Notes: generated by a model from the sequence alone, not told the origin. Positions 32,187 to 41,970 are shown, counted from the first letter of the stretch. The stretch is DNA of 64,000 bases from Cardiocondyla obscurior (GCF_019399895.1 NW_027228800.1:79805-143804), one strand, 5' to 3'. Translations and numbers: made by a program.

Positions 32187-34166
32187 TTAATTATTTCCGT
32201 CTATATATTGACGCAATGATGCGTATGTATACTTGTGGGGTACCTTTTCTTCAGGGAAATCAGCTTTGGAGGTTGATGGCGGGTGAAGAGCTTCTATCGT
32301 TGAATGGGGTTTATCTTCTTTGGGGATATCTGGCTCTCGTTCCCTTGTTGGTTTTCCTCCCAGGTGTAGTAACAGGTGCGTGACTGAACTCCACAAGGCT
32401 CCCAATAGATGAAGACTCCATCCGTAGACGGTGTGTAGAGCGTAACCGTGAATAATGGTATCTATGCAGAGTTTTACAAATCTGATGATTAGGAAGATTG
32501 CCAGTATTCCTGCACTGGCTGATCCAAATGACATGAATCCTTTCCAGATTCGTCGTCCCGTATTTTCAGCAATATGATCGAGTGTGGCTTCATCCAGTAA
32601 GCCAATCATAGATATTGATCCAGGTGCGACTTTATTTCCCATCGCGCCTTGTGCAATGTTGTTAATCATTGCTGGTTTTTCCACTGGAAACATTATGTGT
32701 GTCCTGAGTCGGTCTAGGTCGTCGGTAGAGTAGATTCCGCTCGCTGCTAGACCTGCTGGGCTGGTATAATGCCATTTAGGTTGTGATAGTGGTTCGATTA
32801 TTGGAGGCGGAAGAGTTTCCATTGGTCGTGGTGCTACTCTATACCAAGTGTTTTCGATTTTGTACATGGCAGGTAATAAACCATGGCAATCACGAACTGT
32901 ACCTTTTCTCGTGATTATCCGGGATCTTGGTAATAAGAAGAACGATTCGTTGTGCCTCGTAATTGGCAACTCGTTGTAGCAGTCTTCGGTGTGTCTAATT
33001 TTACACTCCACTGGAATGCATTTAATCATGTGGATGACTTCTCCACTTGTTACGGCAGTATAACCGGGTCCTTTCATTAGTCTTATCGCCATTTCGTCTG
33101 GTGCGATACTGGCTAATGATAAGGCGTTTTGTAGCACTTGGCGCTCCAATGCGCATTTCTGTTCCATAATGTCTCTGTATAGTTTAGACAGTTGGGTCTT
33201 TATATGCTTTTCTACATATATAAATTTAGAATTCACATATGCGAAAATGTCTAAATTATCGACTGATATTTTAGATCTTGTCTTGAAGGTTGCTCCTCTT
33301 TTAGTCTCCAATATGAATAGCTTCGGGTGTTCCGTTTGCAGTAATGTGTATCCACACACATTGATTTCGTGCGTTTTGGTCAGAGCAAACGTTGTATCTT
33401 GTGATGTCACTGTGTAGATTATTGGGTTGTCTGGGTTATTTCGTGATGTCAATTTTGCAGCTATTCCTTCATACAGTATGTCGTATCGATCGAAGTGGCA
33501 GGTATCAGTGGGTAGAATTGGCCAATACGTTTCTGTCCCTTCAGCGTCCATGCAGTATCCTCTTGAAAGAGTGCATTTTGTTCCAACTGGTAGTATCACT
33601 TGTCCTGAAGCTCGTTTTACTGGCGCTTCCGAGGATCTGAGTGTAATCTTGATACTGGCCTGTACCACAACGTTCTCCCAATTTCCATATCCATCAGAGT
33701 ATTGTGATCCGCTACAGCGTCCATCGACTGACACGGATCCGGCTAACGTTGCGCTTCTGAAGTTGGTTGAGTTTTTGGTAAGTCCATCGAGAATGGCGTT
33801 GACAATAGTAATGGAGCCGGTGTCGTGTATTCTTCTGCAAGCTTGTTCGCCTACTTCCTGAATGTATTCGCGGCGTCCATTATGAACGACTGATGTGTGT
33901 GAGTGCATTCCACAGTAGGAAATGGTTCGGTCTATCTCTATTCTGCATTGGGTTATTGTTACCCTGTCGTAGTCCGATGTCTGCATCAGTTGTACATAGA
34001 CTTTTTCTTCTTTTGGTTCCAGGCTTCCGACGTCACAGTCTCCGATATCGAGAAGTGATAGCGTAGTTATGTTCATTCCTTGTCCTCCACAATCATAGCC
34101 TATCAGCGCTGTTGCTAACGGCAAGAGTGTTGTGATGACGAGAGTCTTCCTGGCAGAGAGAGTCAT
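32187..34166 (-). CDS. env: Env of E2: class III-like (chuvirus-type) glycoprotein
   Basis: 659 aa, starting 8 nt after the pol stop. An N-terminal signal peptide (about 1-22) is followed by a Cys-rich ectodomain with a YDC motif, NITT/NST/NES sequons and a CGMHSH motif. One membrane segment lies at about 553-566, followed by a second hydrophobic stretch and a polar tail with PPST. There is no furin-site/F-protein layout, so it is unrelated to E1 Env. The YDC start, CG-x-HSH and overall Cys pattern resemble glycoproteins of chuviruses and related negative-strand RNA viruses (class III fusion proteins), which other insect LTR elements are known to have captured. That assignment is from recall, not a search. 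No frameshift or stop. Confidence 0.7.
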   Translation of the reverse strand: MTLSARKTLVITTLLPLATALIGYDCGGQGMNITTLSLLDIGDCDVGSLEPKEEKVYVQLMQTSDYDRVTITQCRIEIDRTISYCGMHSHTSVVHNGRREYIQEVGEQACRRIHDTGSITIVNAILDGLTKNSTNFRSATLAGSVSVDGRCSGSQYSDGYGNWENVVVQASIKITLRSSEAPVKRASGQVILPVGTKCTLSRGYCMDAEGTETYWPILPTDTCHFDRYDILYEGIAAKLTSRNNPDNPIIYTVTSQDTTFALTKTHEINVCGYTLLQTEHPKLFILETKRGATFKTRSKISVDNLDIFAYVNSKFIYVEKHIKTQLSKLYRDIMEQKCALERQVLQNALSLASIAPDEMAIRLMKGPGYTAVTSGEVIHMIKCIPVECKIRHTEDCYNELPITRHNESFFLLPRSRIITRKGTVRDCHGLLPAMYKIENTWYRVAPRPMETLPPPIIEPLSQPKWHYTSPAGLAASGIYSTDDLDRLRTHIMFPVEKPAMINNIAQGAMGNKVAPGSISMIGLLDEATLDHIAENTGRRIWKGFMSFGSASAGILAIFLIIRFVKLCIDTIIHGYALHTVYGWSLHLLGALWSSVTHLLLHLGGKPTREREPDIPKEDKPHSTIEALHPPSTSKADFPEEKVPHKYTYASLRQYIDGNN

Positions 34167-34174
34167 GTTGTCGG

Positions 34175-37100
34175 TCAGTGGTCTTCGGGTGTAGTGCCGG
34201 TTCTTGGCTCCGATGACCGGGAATATGTATCCTTTTCAGGTGACTCAGCATTGGGAGGGGCTAACTTAATCTTATCCATGTGGACGGTTCGCGTGACTCG
34301 GTTGTTTATCTTAAGACGTACGTTATTTCGAGGGAGTATCTCAATTACTTGATAAGGTCCTACATACTGGTCCCCAAGTTTATGTGTCGGTTCTTTTAAG
34401 AGATACACCATATCATCTTTCTTTATACAATTTAAATTCTGTCTTGCGTCGTATCTTGCCTTTGATTTATGTTTCGCATTTATAAGATTAGATTGGGCGC
34501 TCGTCTGTACATCATGAATCTTATCGTGTAACTTAATGAGATAGTCGGTATAGCTTTCGTTCGGAACGTCTTCTGGGAATGGATTGCTTGTCGGTACGCG
34601 GGCGGCTTTGCCAAATACTAATTCATGAGGCGTGTAACCCGTTCCCTCATGAACGCTCGTGTTGTAAGATAAGCTTGCTAAGCTAAGATAACAGTCCCAA
34701 TCGGATTTGTTATCTACAATTTGTTTTAAGTATTCCCAGAGAACGTGGTGTGACCGTTCTATTGACCCATTCGCCTGAGGTCGATAAGCGGTCGTCTTAA
34801 AAGTAGTTATCCGAAATCGTTTGGCTATCGCTCGCATGAGACTGTTTAAGAAATGTGACCCTTGGTCTGTCAATAGCGCTTTAGGAGCACCATAAATACA
34901 GATAAACTTTTCAACGAATGCGTCGGCAACGTCTAACGCGCCGGCTTTCTTTAAGGGTATAGCTAATGAATATTTTGTCAAAAGATCTTGGATAGTTAAA
35001 ATGTATGAATGTCCTGTGCGAGAGGTAGGCAACGGTCCCATAATGTCCATAGAAATTTTATCAAACGCAGTATCAGGGGTATCGGTTAATACCATCGGTT
35101 GTTTAGGCTTAACTCTAATTAACTTTTTACGTTGGCAGTTTTTACAATTCTTTATAAACTTTTCTATCTCCATTTTCATTCGTGGCCACAGATAATGTTC
35201 GCGAATTCTACGGTAAGTTTTTGTTATACCTTTATGTCCGCCTATTGGTGATGCATGATTTTCATTAATAATATTCATTCTTTGATTTTCAGGTGGAATA
35301 CTAATTTCGTTGGAGCAGACAGTGATTCTAACTTCCGTTCCTCTAAATGTATCATCTAAAAGTCTGTGGATGGTAAGCCACGGTATGTTTCCTACTTTGC
35401 CCTTACTGATTGAAAAGCTGAGAAGACCAAGTTCTTTAACGACGTCGAACAAAGATGCTATTGATTCTTTAATGAGGTCTCTTTCAGATACGGCTGATAT
35501 ACTTTTGGTTAAGGTAAGTGCTATAATAAATTTATCTTTCTTATATGGCAAGGGTCGAGCGCGTCCTATCGTTGGGTCTTTGATAACTGGCATAACTGCG
35601 GCTTTATTTAATAATTCGGAGCCTGCATCGTACGGTTGGCTCTTATCCGTGATAAAAATAACTAGGTTATCTTTTCGGCCTAATAGGTTATCTTTCGTCG
35701 AGCTTATTATCGTCATATAATTATTTGGAAACACGTACGGCTTGTTAACGTTATCAAATATCTCCTCGTCCGAGGTCTCAGTGTCAGATTGTTCGCTATC
35801 GGGGCTCTCATTAGCTGAATATTCGGTTTCGGTATCGCTCGTTTCGGGTTTATCGCTAGTGGCCTGCACATTATCGTTATCGCTTATAACTCGCTGGTTC
35901 TTATCTGTTGCTCTACTGCCTCGTGTGGCTTCAAATATTTCTTCATCAGAGCTTATCTCTAGCGGATATACACGCGCGGCTTGGGTTATCGGGTTCCGAG
36001 ATAGCGCGTCGGCGTTCACATTAATTTTGCCTGCTTTGTATTCGATTTTATAATCATATTCGGCGAGTTTTAACCGCCACCGAATAAGGCGTGATGTCGG
36101 GTCTTTAACTGAATTTAACCATACAAGTGGTTTATGATCGGTCACAAGAGTAAATTTATTACCGTACAGGTAAGGTCTGAAGTAATTTGTACAATAAACA
36201 ATTGCCAAAAGTTCTTTTTCTATCGTGGAATAGTTACATTCGGCTTCATTCAGTAGTCTCGACGCATATGCAATTGGTCTATCTTTCCCTATTTCGCCCT
36301 GACTTAAAATTCCTCCTATTGCGTATCCCGAGGCGTCTGTTGTCAACACAAATGGCTTAGTAAAATCGGGATGTTGCAAAAGGGGTTCTGAACATAGTAA
36401 ATCGCGTAATTTACAAAACGCTTTCTCTTGCTCTTCTGACCATGCAAATGCGGTTTCCTTTTTAAGTAATTGAGTTAAAGGCTTGGCTTCCTTGGAAAAA
36501 CCCGGTATAAATCGTCGGTAGTAACCGGCGAGACCCAAAAATTGCTTGATATTTTTGGGATCCTTTGGTCTTGGAAAGTTCTTGACGGCAATTATTTTCT
36601 TTGGGTCTGGTTTTACCCCATCTTCACTTATTATATGACCAAGGTAGCCAACCTCCTTGCGAAGGAATTCGCATTTGTCTGGTTGGAGCTTCAAGTTCGC
36701 TATTCTTAGGCGCTCGGCTAGCTTATTGAATTTTACTGCATGCTCTTTCAAAGAGCTCGCGTAGATTACTATGTCATCTAAGTAAACGAACAATAACGTT
36801 CCTTGGAGGCCGCTCAGAATTCTATCCATCACTCTTTGAAAGGTGGCCGGTGCGTTCTTTAAGCCAAACGGCATTCGCTTGAATTCATAGTGCCCAAAGG
36901 GCGTAGAAAACGCGGTTTTCTGAGCGTCTTCCTCGGACATTGGTATTTGGTGAAATCCTGACGCGAGGTCAAAAACGCTGAAGTATTTTGAACTCCCGAG
37001 TTGGTCCAAAATTTCCGTTATATTTGGTAACGGGTATGCGTCTCCTAGTGTTTTTTCATTGAGTGCGCGAAAATCTATTACGAGCCTCCAACGTTTATTT

Positions 37101-38023
37101 CCCTTCGAATCAGGTTTCTTGGGTACAATCCATAACGGACTGTTATATGGGGATTTCGATTCCTCTATTACTTTGTTTTCTAATAGATCTTTGACTTGTT
37201 TATCAATCTCATTTTTGTGGATTGGAGGAAAGCGGTATTGCTTTGTATTAATGGGTTGGTTATCGGTGGTAGTGATTTTGTGACTTGCCACGGTGGTGTG
37301 CCCTAAGGTTTCACCGGGGAGATGGAATAGATCATGATGTTTATGGATGAGGCTTATCGCATGTTCGGCCTCTTCTTGGTTTAGATGATCGAGTCTGAGT
37401 AATTTCTTTACCTTATCTACTCGGTCCTCTTTCGATATAGAGACGGAGTTTACTTGTGCGGTATCTCTCGCTGATACGCTTATCGCGCGCTTGGAGACGG
37501 TTTCGATTTCTTCTAAGTTTATCGAGGGGACTATTATCTCCTGATCCCGTTCCCCTGGGTTTATCGCGCGGCAATATGCCTTCCCGTCTCGGTTAGTGAC
37601 CACGGCGTCGCCGAGGATGACATCACCGCCTACCCTAAGGCGCGGGATGTAGCCGACTCTGAGTTTATTTATAACTTTTACGTAGAGAGTTGTTTGTGTT
37701 CGGGCTGGAATAGTTATCGATTCTGGAGTAGTAAATGGTAGTCTGTTTCCTTTCCATTCTACGTATTTCTCCACGAAATTTATATTTGATGCGTCCCTAA
37801 GAAAGTCCGATCCTAAGATGCCTTCTTGTATTATGGGGAAATCATCGGGAACGATATGGAAAATAACCGGGTGACCGAACAATTCTATTTTTAAATAACC
37901 GAGGGTTTTTACTTGCCCGCTTGTGATGCCGCTAAGGAACAAGGGGTCTCCATTTATTATCTCGGCGTCCGGTTTAATCCCGTGTTGCTTGATTAGATTA
38001 GGTGCTGCGCCAGTATCAATCAT
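34175..38023 (-). CDS. pol: Pol polyprotein of E2 (PR-RT-RH-linker-macrodomain-like-IN)
   Basis: 1282 aa from the first Met; open upstream in the -1 frame across the gag stop, so a frameshift product is likely. Protease DTG is at residues 3-5, YLDD at 414-417, RNase H with TTDASG, ending at DALSRNP near 675. Then come an acidic Ser/Asp/Glu/Thr linker of about 100 residues and a macrodomain-like stretch of about 150. Integrase follows with an H-x6-H/C-x2-C finger, a DDE core (MDIMGP, DQGSHF, NGSIERSHH) and a tail with basic residues. It is clearly homologous to E1 Pol in all enzymatic domains; the linker is much shorter and unrelated in detail. Intact. Confidence 0.94.
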   Translation of the reverse strand: MIDTGAAPNLIKQHGIKPDAEIINGDPLFLSGITSGQVKTLGYLKIELFGHPVIFHIVPDDFPIIQEGILGSDFLRDASNINFVEKYVEWKGNRLPFTTPESITIPARTQTTLYVKVINKLRVGYIPRLRVGGDVILGDAVVTNRDGKAYCRAINPGERDQEIIVPSINLEEIETVSKRAISVSARDTAQVNSVSISKEDRVDKVKKLLRLDHLNQEEAEHAISLIHKHHDLFHLPGETLGHTTVASHKITTTDNQPINTKQYRFPPIHKNEIDKQVKDLLENKVIEESKSPYNSPLWIVPKKPDSKGNKRWRLVIDFRALNEKTLGDAYPLPNITEILDQLGSSKYFSVFDLASGFHQIPMSEEDAQKTAFSTPFGHYEFKRMPFGLKNAPATFQRVMDRILSGLQGTLLFVYLDDIVIYASSLKEHAVKFNKLAERLRIANLKLQPDKCEFLRKEVGYLGHIISEDGVKPDPKKIIAVKNFPRPKDPKNIKQFLGLAGYYRRFIPGFSKEAKPLTQLLKKETAFAWSEEQEKAFCKLRDLLCSEPLLQHPDFTKPFVLTTDASGYAIGGILSQGEIGKDRPIAYASRLLNEAECNYSTIEKELLAIVYCTNYFRPYLYGNKFTLVTDHKPLVWLNSVKDPTSRLIRWRLKLAEYDYKIEYKAGKINVNADALSRNPITQAARVYPLEISSDEEIFEATRGSRATDKNQRVISDNDNVQATSDKPETSDTETEYSANESPDSEQSDTETSDEEIFDNVNKPYVFPNNYMTIISSTKDNLLGRKDNLVIFITDKSQPYDAGSELLNKAAVMPVIKDPTIGRARPLPYKKDKFIIALTLTKSISAVSERDLIKESIASLFDVVKELGLLSFSISKGKVGNIPWLTIHRLLDDTFRGTEVRITVCSNEISIPPENQRMNIINENHASPIGGHKGITKTYRRIREHYLWPRMKMEIEKFIKNCKNCQRKKLIRVKPKQPMVLTDTPDTAFDKISMDIMGPLPTSRTGHSYILTIQDLLTKYSLAIPLKKAGALDVADAFVEKFICIYGAPKALLTDQGSHFLNSLMRAIAKRFRITTFKTTAYRPQANGSIERSHHVLWEYLKQIVDNKSDWDCYLSLASLSYNTSVHEGTGYTPHELVFGKAARVPTSNPFPEDVPNESYTDYLIKLHDKIHDVQTSAQSNLINAKHKSKARYDARQNLNCIKKDDMVYLLKEPTHKLGDQYVGPYQVIEILPRNNVRLKINNRVTRTVHMDKIKLAPPNAESPEKDTYSRSSEPRTGTTPEDH

Positions 38024-38094
38024 GAGATTAACTTCCCTAAGGAGGTTATCTGAATTTATCTTTGTTGTTGGCGCGTGTGTGAACTCTTTTGGAT

Positions 38095-39594
38095 TTAGGA
38101 TTGCGATACGGGTTCGTCGGGTGTTTCCGTTTTGCTGGTCGACGGTTGTGACGTTATGGAATTTATCGGACGCGTATTTTGTCGGTTGTCCGACCGGGGT
38201 GCGTCCGGGCGTCCCGTCGGACGATTCTCGTTTCCCGAATGTTGTCTCTGTAAATTATTATTATATTGTCGTTTCCGGCATTCTTCGATCGTATGGCCGT
38301 GATTTTTACAATATCTACATGTTTTTTCAGTTGCTGTAGGCGTACTCTGTCGCGTCGGTGGGTTATCTTGCGGTCGAGTAGTGTAGTTATCGCGGGGTCG
38401 AGATGAATAGTTATCGCGGGGTCGCGATGTGTAATTATCGCGGGGTCGAGGTGAATAGTTATCGCGGGGTCGCGATGTGTAGTTATCGCGCTCCGGCTGA
38501 TTTCTCTCGTATCTCGGACGATTCCATTGCGACGTCGGTCGGTTAGTCATGTAAGTTTTTGGGGTCGAAAAGGCTATCGGCCGTCCGATAGGATGAATGC
38601 GCTGCGACTGATTATTTCTTTCGTTATCATTTCGCCCTCGTGAATCGAAGCGTTGTTTGTCTAATTCTTGTCGTTTCGCGATAGCTTTCACTGAAGCAAA
38701 TGCTTCTGACGGATTATAATATGCATCCGGTCGTAATTGGAGCCTGTACTCAAGTGGCAAGCCATCGCAAAAAGAACGCGCGGTTAATGTTTCCACTTCG
38801 GCTGTTATGCGATGGTCGAGTTGTCCGTGCCTTCGACGTTCCGCGTCGAGGATGTTGGAACGCAGGTCCTTAACGCGACTGATGTAATCGAGAATGTGTT
38901 CGTGCGGTTTTAGGTATACTGTACTTAGATCTCCGCGGTATTGATCAATAGTCCTCGAGGGTCCGAATGCACCATTTAATAAGTCTATCAACTGGGTAAC
39001 GGTATCGCAAGGTTCGTCTTCTACGGCGTAGTACGCACGTCCTCTTAATTTATTAATTAAGAGTTTAGTCAAGTTTCTTTCTGACGCTGCTGGTACGATG
39101 CTTCTTGCTCTTCGGCAAGCACGCGTAAATTGAGCGAGGGGAATGCTATAACCATCAAATGACGGTACGCCTTCCGTGGCTTCGCGAAAGGATACTTTAG
39201 GAATACTAACGTCGTAAGGTACGTCAAAACTGAACGGGGTAGATGAAGGTTCTATATGAGCCGTGGCGTTCGGTATGTTACCAATATTGTGAGTGGTTTC
39301 CTCGCGTGTATGTTCGGTTTCTTTTGGGAGCGTAGGGTTGTTCCATTTATTTAATTCCAAGTGAGATATAGAAGACTCATGGATTTGGGCGGCTCTTTCC
39401 TTTTCAAACGCGACGCGTTGTTTTTGGAGTTCCGCGCTTTCCGCGGCCATTTTCTTTTGTTGTGCTTTAATACTTGTGCGTATTGCGTCAAGTTCGGCGG
39501 TTTCTTGCGCAATCTTTCTGCGAGCAATATCAAGTTCGGACTCGCTCAGAGGCTTATCAGTAGTCTTACTGCGCGTCTCCATCTCGTTGGGCAT
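38095..39594 (-). CDS. gag: Gag of E2
   Basis: 499 aa. A coiled-coil N-terminus (about 15-80, heptad-rich Glu/Lys/Gln) precedes a capsid-like helical region (about 130-310). An Arg/Asn-rich region contains about five RPRDNYTS-type octapeptide repeats (about 375-415). One CCHC knuckle CRYCKNHGHTIEEC starts at residue 426, with a polar tail. E1 Gag has three knuckles and no octapeptide array, but the knuckle and following NNNL segment match. The RDNY repeats suggest nucleic-acid binding in place of the missing knuckles. ATG at 39594; a second in-frame ATG is at codon 5. Confidence 0.9.
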   Translation of the reverse strand: MPNEMETRSKTTDKPLSESELDIARRKIAQETAELDAIRTSIKAQQKKMAAESAELQKQRVAFEKERAAQIHESSISHLELNKWNNPTLPKETEHTREETTHNIGNIPNATAHIEPSSTPFSFDVPYDVSIPKVSFREATEGVPSFDGYSIPLAQFTRACRRARSIVPAASERNLTKLLINKLRGRAYYAVEDEPCDTVTQLIDLLNGAFGPSRTIDQYRGDLSTVYLKPHEHILDYISRVKDLRSNILDAERRRHGQLDHRITAEVETLTARSFCDGLPLEYRLQLRPDAYYNPSEAFASVKAIAKRQELDKQRFDSRGRNDNERNNQSQRIHPIGRPIAFSTPKTYMTNRPTSQWNRPRYERNQPERDNYTSRPRDNYSPRPRDNYTSRPRDNYSSRPRDNYTTRPQDNPPTRQSTPTATEKTCRYCKNHGHTIEECRKRQYNNNLQRQHSGNENRPTGRPDAPRSDNRQNTRPINSITSQPSTSKTETPDEPVSQS

Positions 39595-39999
39595 ATCTTA
39601 TCTTGCTTACAAGGTGACGTCACGATTGCGTCAGAATTTTAATTGCGTGGTCTGCTTTATCAGTGAGGCTGATTTCGTAGTACGAATATAAGGCCAATTA
39701 GTGTAATTAAAATGAAACGTTCGCTTGGCGAATGCTTGGTCTTCAATGATAAGATAAGATAAGGCACTTCCCGTGATAACAACCAATTAGTATAATTAAA
39801 ATGAAACGTTCTTTTGGCGACTGTTTAGTCTTATGATAAGATAAGATAAGACGCTTCCTGTGATAACAACCTGATATGCTACAAGGCCTTTATTTATTCC
39901 GTTAACAACTTGATGAACAGTGCTTCTATTCATTCAACGAAATATAATTTAATTTAATTGTGGGTTAATATTGAAATTGTTTGCACGTGGACTTAACGG
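39595..39999 (-). other. E2 5' leader between primer site and gag
   Basis: No ORF of note. It contains the tandem repeat described at 39693-39870. Confidence 0.7.
39693..39870 (-). repeat. Two 90-bp leader repeats, each with triple GATAAG
   Basis: CCAATTAGTGTAATTAAAAT begins the unit at 39693; the second unit starts at 39783. Each ends with GATAAGATAAGATAAG followed by GTGATAACA. Triplicated GATA-factor-type sites in a duplicated unit look like an enhancer. Confidence 0.7.
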
Positions 40000-40017
40000 A
40001 TCCCACCGCTGTCACCA
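40000..40017 (-). promoter_or_regulatory. E2 primer binding site (tRNA-Leu type)
   Basis: On the minus strand TGGTGACAGCGGTGGGAT lies 5 nt after the LTR end. It has one mismatch to the complement of a tRNA-Leu (AAG-type) 3' end, as recalled. Confidence 0.65.
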
Positions 40018-40158
40018 AATTTATGTTACGTCCCGGCGATTGCGGATGTTTCAAAACAATTTCGAACCGCGGGTCTTAGGCATTTATGGGATCAAGAAAG
40101 TTCAGCGTGTTACGGCTTCCGATCAAGGGATTCTTTTACTCGCTCGGACCACGAAATA

Positions 40159-40164
40159 TTTATT
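40159..40164 (-). terminator. Poly(A) signal of E2 5' LTR
   Basis: AATAAA on the minus strand, 7 nt after the Z2 stop. Genomic transcripts must bypass it to reach gag, as in other retroelements with a long R. Confidence 0.55.
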
Positions 40165-40171
40165 TTACAAT

Positions 40172-40600
40172 TTATGAGGCATCTGGCACTGGTAATCTCC
40201 GGTATACAATAGTAATTATAGTCGGTTCACTATCTAAATATGGTTGATCTTCCGGATTTTCGTCAAGGTAATCTAGAAAACGATCTATCGTTTCTATACA
40301 CAAGGGGCAATGTCGGATATTATGTGAATCTGCTATTAAAACACCACAATTGCTACATTCGTATTCTCCACTACGTATTCCGATAAGGATGCGATGAGAC
40401 GGTACGTAGTCAAATTCTGAAGTCGGGTATCCGGAATTAAGCATGCATCTACGGCAAAAGGGAAGACGCGTAACCTTTTGTTCGAAGTGACGGTATCTGA
40501 TCTCGCACCTAGCTTGGAGCAACCAATTGATAACTGCTCTGGTTAATCCCAAAGGAGCTGTGCTAACGGGCATTCGAGGACGGGGTCGATTTGGGCACAT
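40172..40600 (-). CDS. Z2 three-CxxC protein, E2 5' LTR
   Basis: Identical to 30094-30522. In this LTR it lies upstream of gag, in what would be the 5' leader of genomic RNA. Confidence 0.7.
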   Translation of the reverse strand: MCPNRPRPRMPVSTAPLGLTRAVINWLLQARCEIRYRHFEQKVTRLPFCRRCMLNSGYPTSEFDYVPSHRILIGIRSGEYECSNCGVLIADSHNIRHCPLCIETIDRFLDYLDENPEDQPYLDSEPTIITIVYRRLPVPDAS

Positions 40601-40610
40601 TTACGTTCTT

Positions 40611-41033
40611 TTACTGAGATTCACTCCCTATATGATCGATGAATATTTCTACTGGTTCTCCTAGCAAATATACTGTATCTCCGCTTAATTCAAGATAACG
40701 TATAAAATCGCGATGAACTAAGGGGCAAACGCCACAATTCCTGTAAGCTTCCGACAGCTCTAATTTTATTCTACACTCGCGACACTTTAATGTATTAGGA
40801 GCGTTCCCGAAATACAGGTAATGATCGACGACGTGTACAAAGTTGGATTTGAAAGAGTCTATTAAGGGTGCACAACCGAGACAATATAGCTCACGAGTTT
40901 CGCGATGTCGTCGGTATATTTTATGGACACAGCAAGCGTTTGCTATCCACTCTGATCTAGTAGCAGTTAGATTTAATAACGCGTAGTTTCTTTCGTTGAC
41001 TCTACAGTAATTAGCCTGACTCGGCGGGCACAT
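40611..41033 (-). CDS. Z1 three-CxxC protein, E2 5' LTR
   Basis: Identical to 30533-30955. If transcription starts near the TATA box at 42036, Z1 is the first ORF with a clear zinc framework after ORF-A. Confidence 0.7.
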   Translation of the reverse strand: MCPPSQANYCRVNERNYALLNLTATRSEWIANACCVHKIYRRHRETRELYCLGCAPLIDSFKSNFVHVVDHYLYFGNAPNTLKCRECRIKLELSEAYRNCGVCPLVHRDFIRYLELSGDTVYLLGEPVEIFIDHIGSESQ

Positions 41034-41078
41034 TTCCGTTTAAAACGAACATTACAAATGAGGTTGGCAGGTACTTAC

Positions 41079-41363
41079 CCAATCTCGGCATCTCATCTGC
41101 GCTGCTTTGGATTGCTTCCTCTGCGTTTCTATGAATTCAGCGTCGCAGTCTTTGACTTCCTTCTGAGGTGGATTTTCGTAGGCTCTCCTGCGTGGGTCGT
41201 CCTTCGGGATGTCGTTCAAGGAAGGCCTCTTTATGACGTAGGTAATCGGCTTCAGATGATAGATCGAAGTTCCACAAGAGTGTCGATTTAGCGCGTGATA
41301 ATACGCGGTGATTTTACGTATTTGATATTTACGGCCGCCGCGTCGTGATTTAGAGTTTGTCAT
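41079..41363 (-). CDS. ORF-A exon, E2 5' LTR
   Basis: Identical to 31001-31285, ending at GG|GTAAGT. In this position the donor could join to acceptors in gag, pol or env, making it a candidate leader exon for subgenomic mRNAs. Confidence 0.5.
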
Positions 41364-41415
41364 GGGTAGTTTCACAGAATATGAATAAGTTAACTAAAGA
41401 TTCCAGGCAGAAAGC

Positions 41416-41492
41416 GTGCAGTGCGGCTGCACCACTTCCAACGCAGGAATACCTGTTAGACTGAATCTCAAAGACGTGCAGTGCGGCTGCAC
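41416..41492 (-). other. Paired GTGCAG/CTGCAC hairpins, E2 5' LTR
   Basis: Copies at 41416-41432 and 41476-41492, as in the 3' LTR. Confidence 0.6.
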
Positions 41493-41970
41493 CGAAATCA
41501 ATCTTCAATCACACAGGTTAATAAATATAGCAAATAGTGAAACTGTTGGATTATGGTAAGGTAAGGTATCACTGAATCTAGCACACGATGTAGAATTAAC
41601 AATAAGTATATATTCTAAAGTTACGTTACAATAATGTTGGTTATACAAGAATAAAGTTTAAGATATAAGTACGAACTAGAAGAAAATAGTAAAGGACCCG
41701 CACGCGGGATGGACTCTCCTTAGAGAGATGTGACTCGACTTAGAACTGGGTACGAAGTGAGCTCTCTGGCTTGTGCATGGACCTCCTTCGGTTTGATCCT
41801 CTCCATCGTCGTTGGTTGACGGTGGGGGTGATGCGCGCGCCGCCGCTGGCCGTTGATGGGGCGATGACGCAGGTGGGGATGATGCGCGCGCCGCCGCTGA
41901 CTGTTGGTGGGGCGATGACGCGTCTGCTCTGCTGGCTGTTGCGTGGGAGTGATGACGTAGGTCCATGTGG

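Noticed and set aside
33169..33861. Plus-strand ORFs of 82-144 aa inside E2 env
   Set aside because: Antisense shadows of the env coding sequence without motifs.
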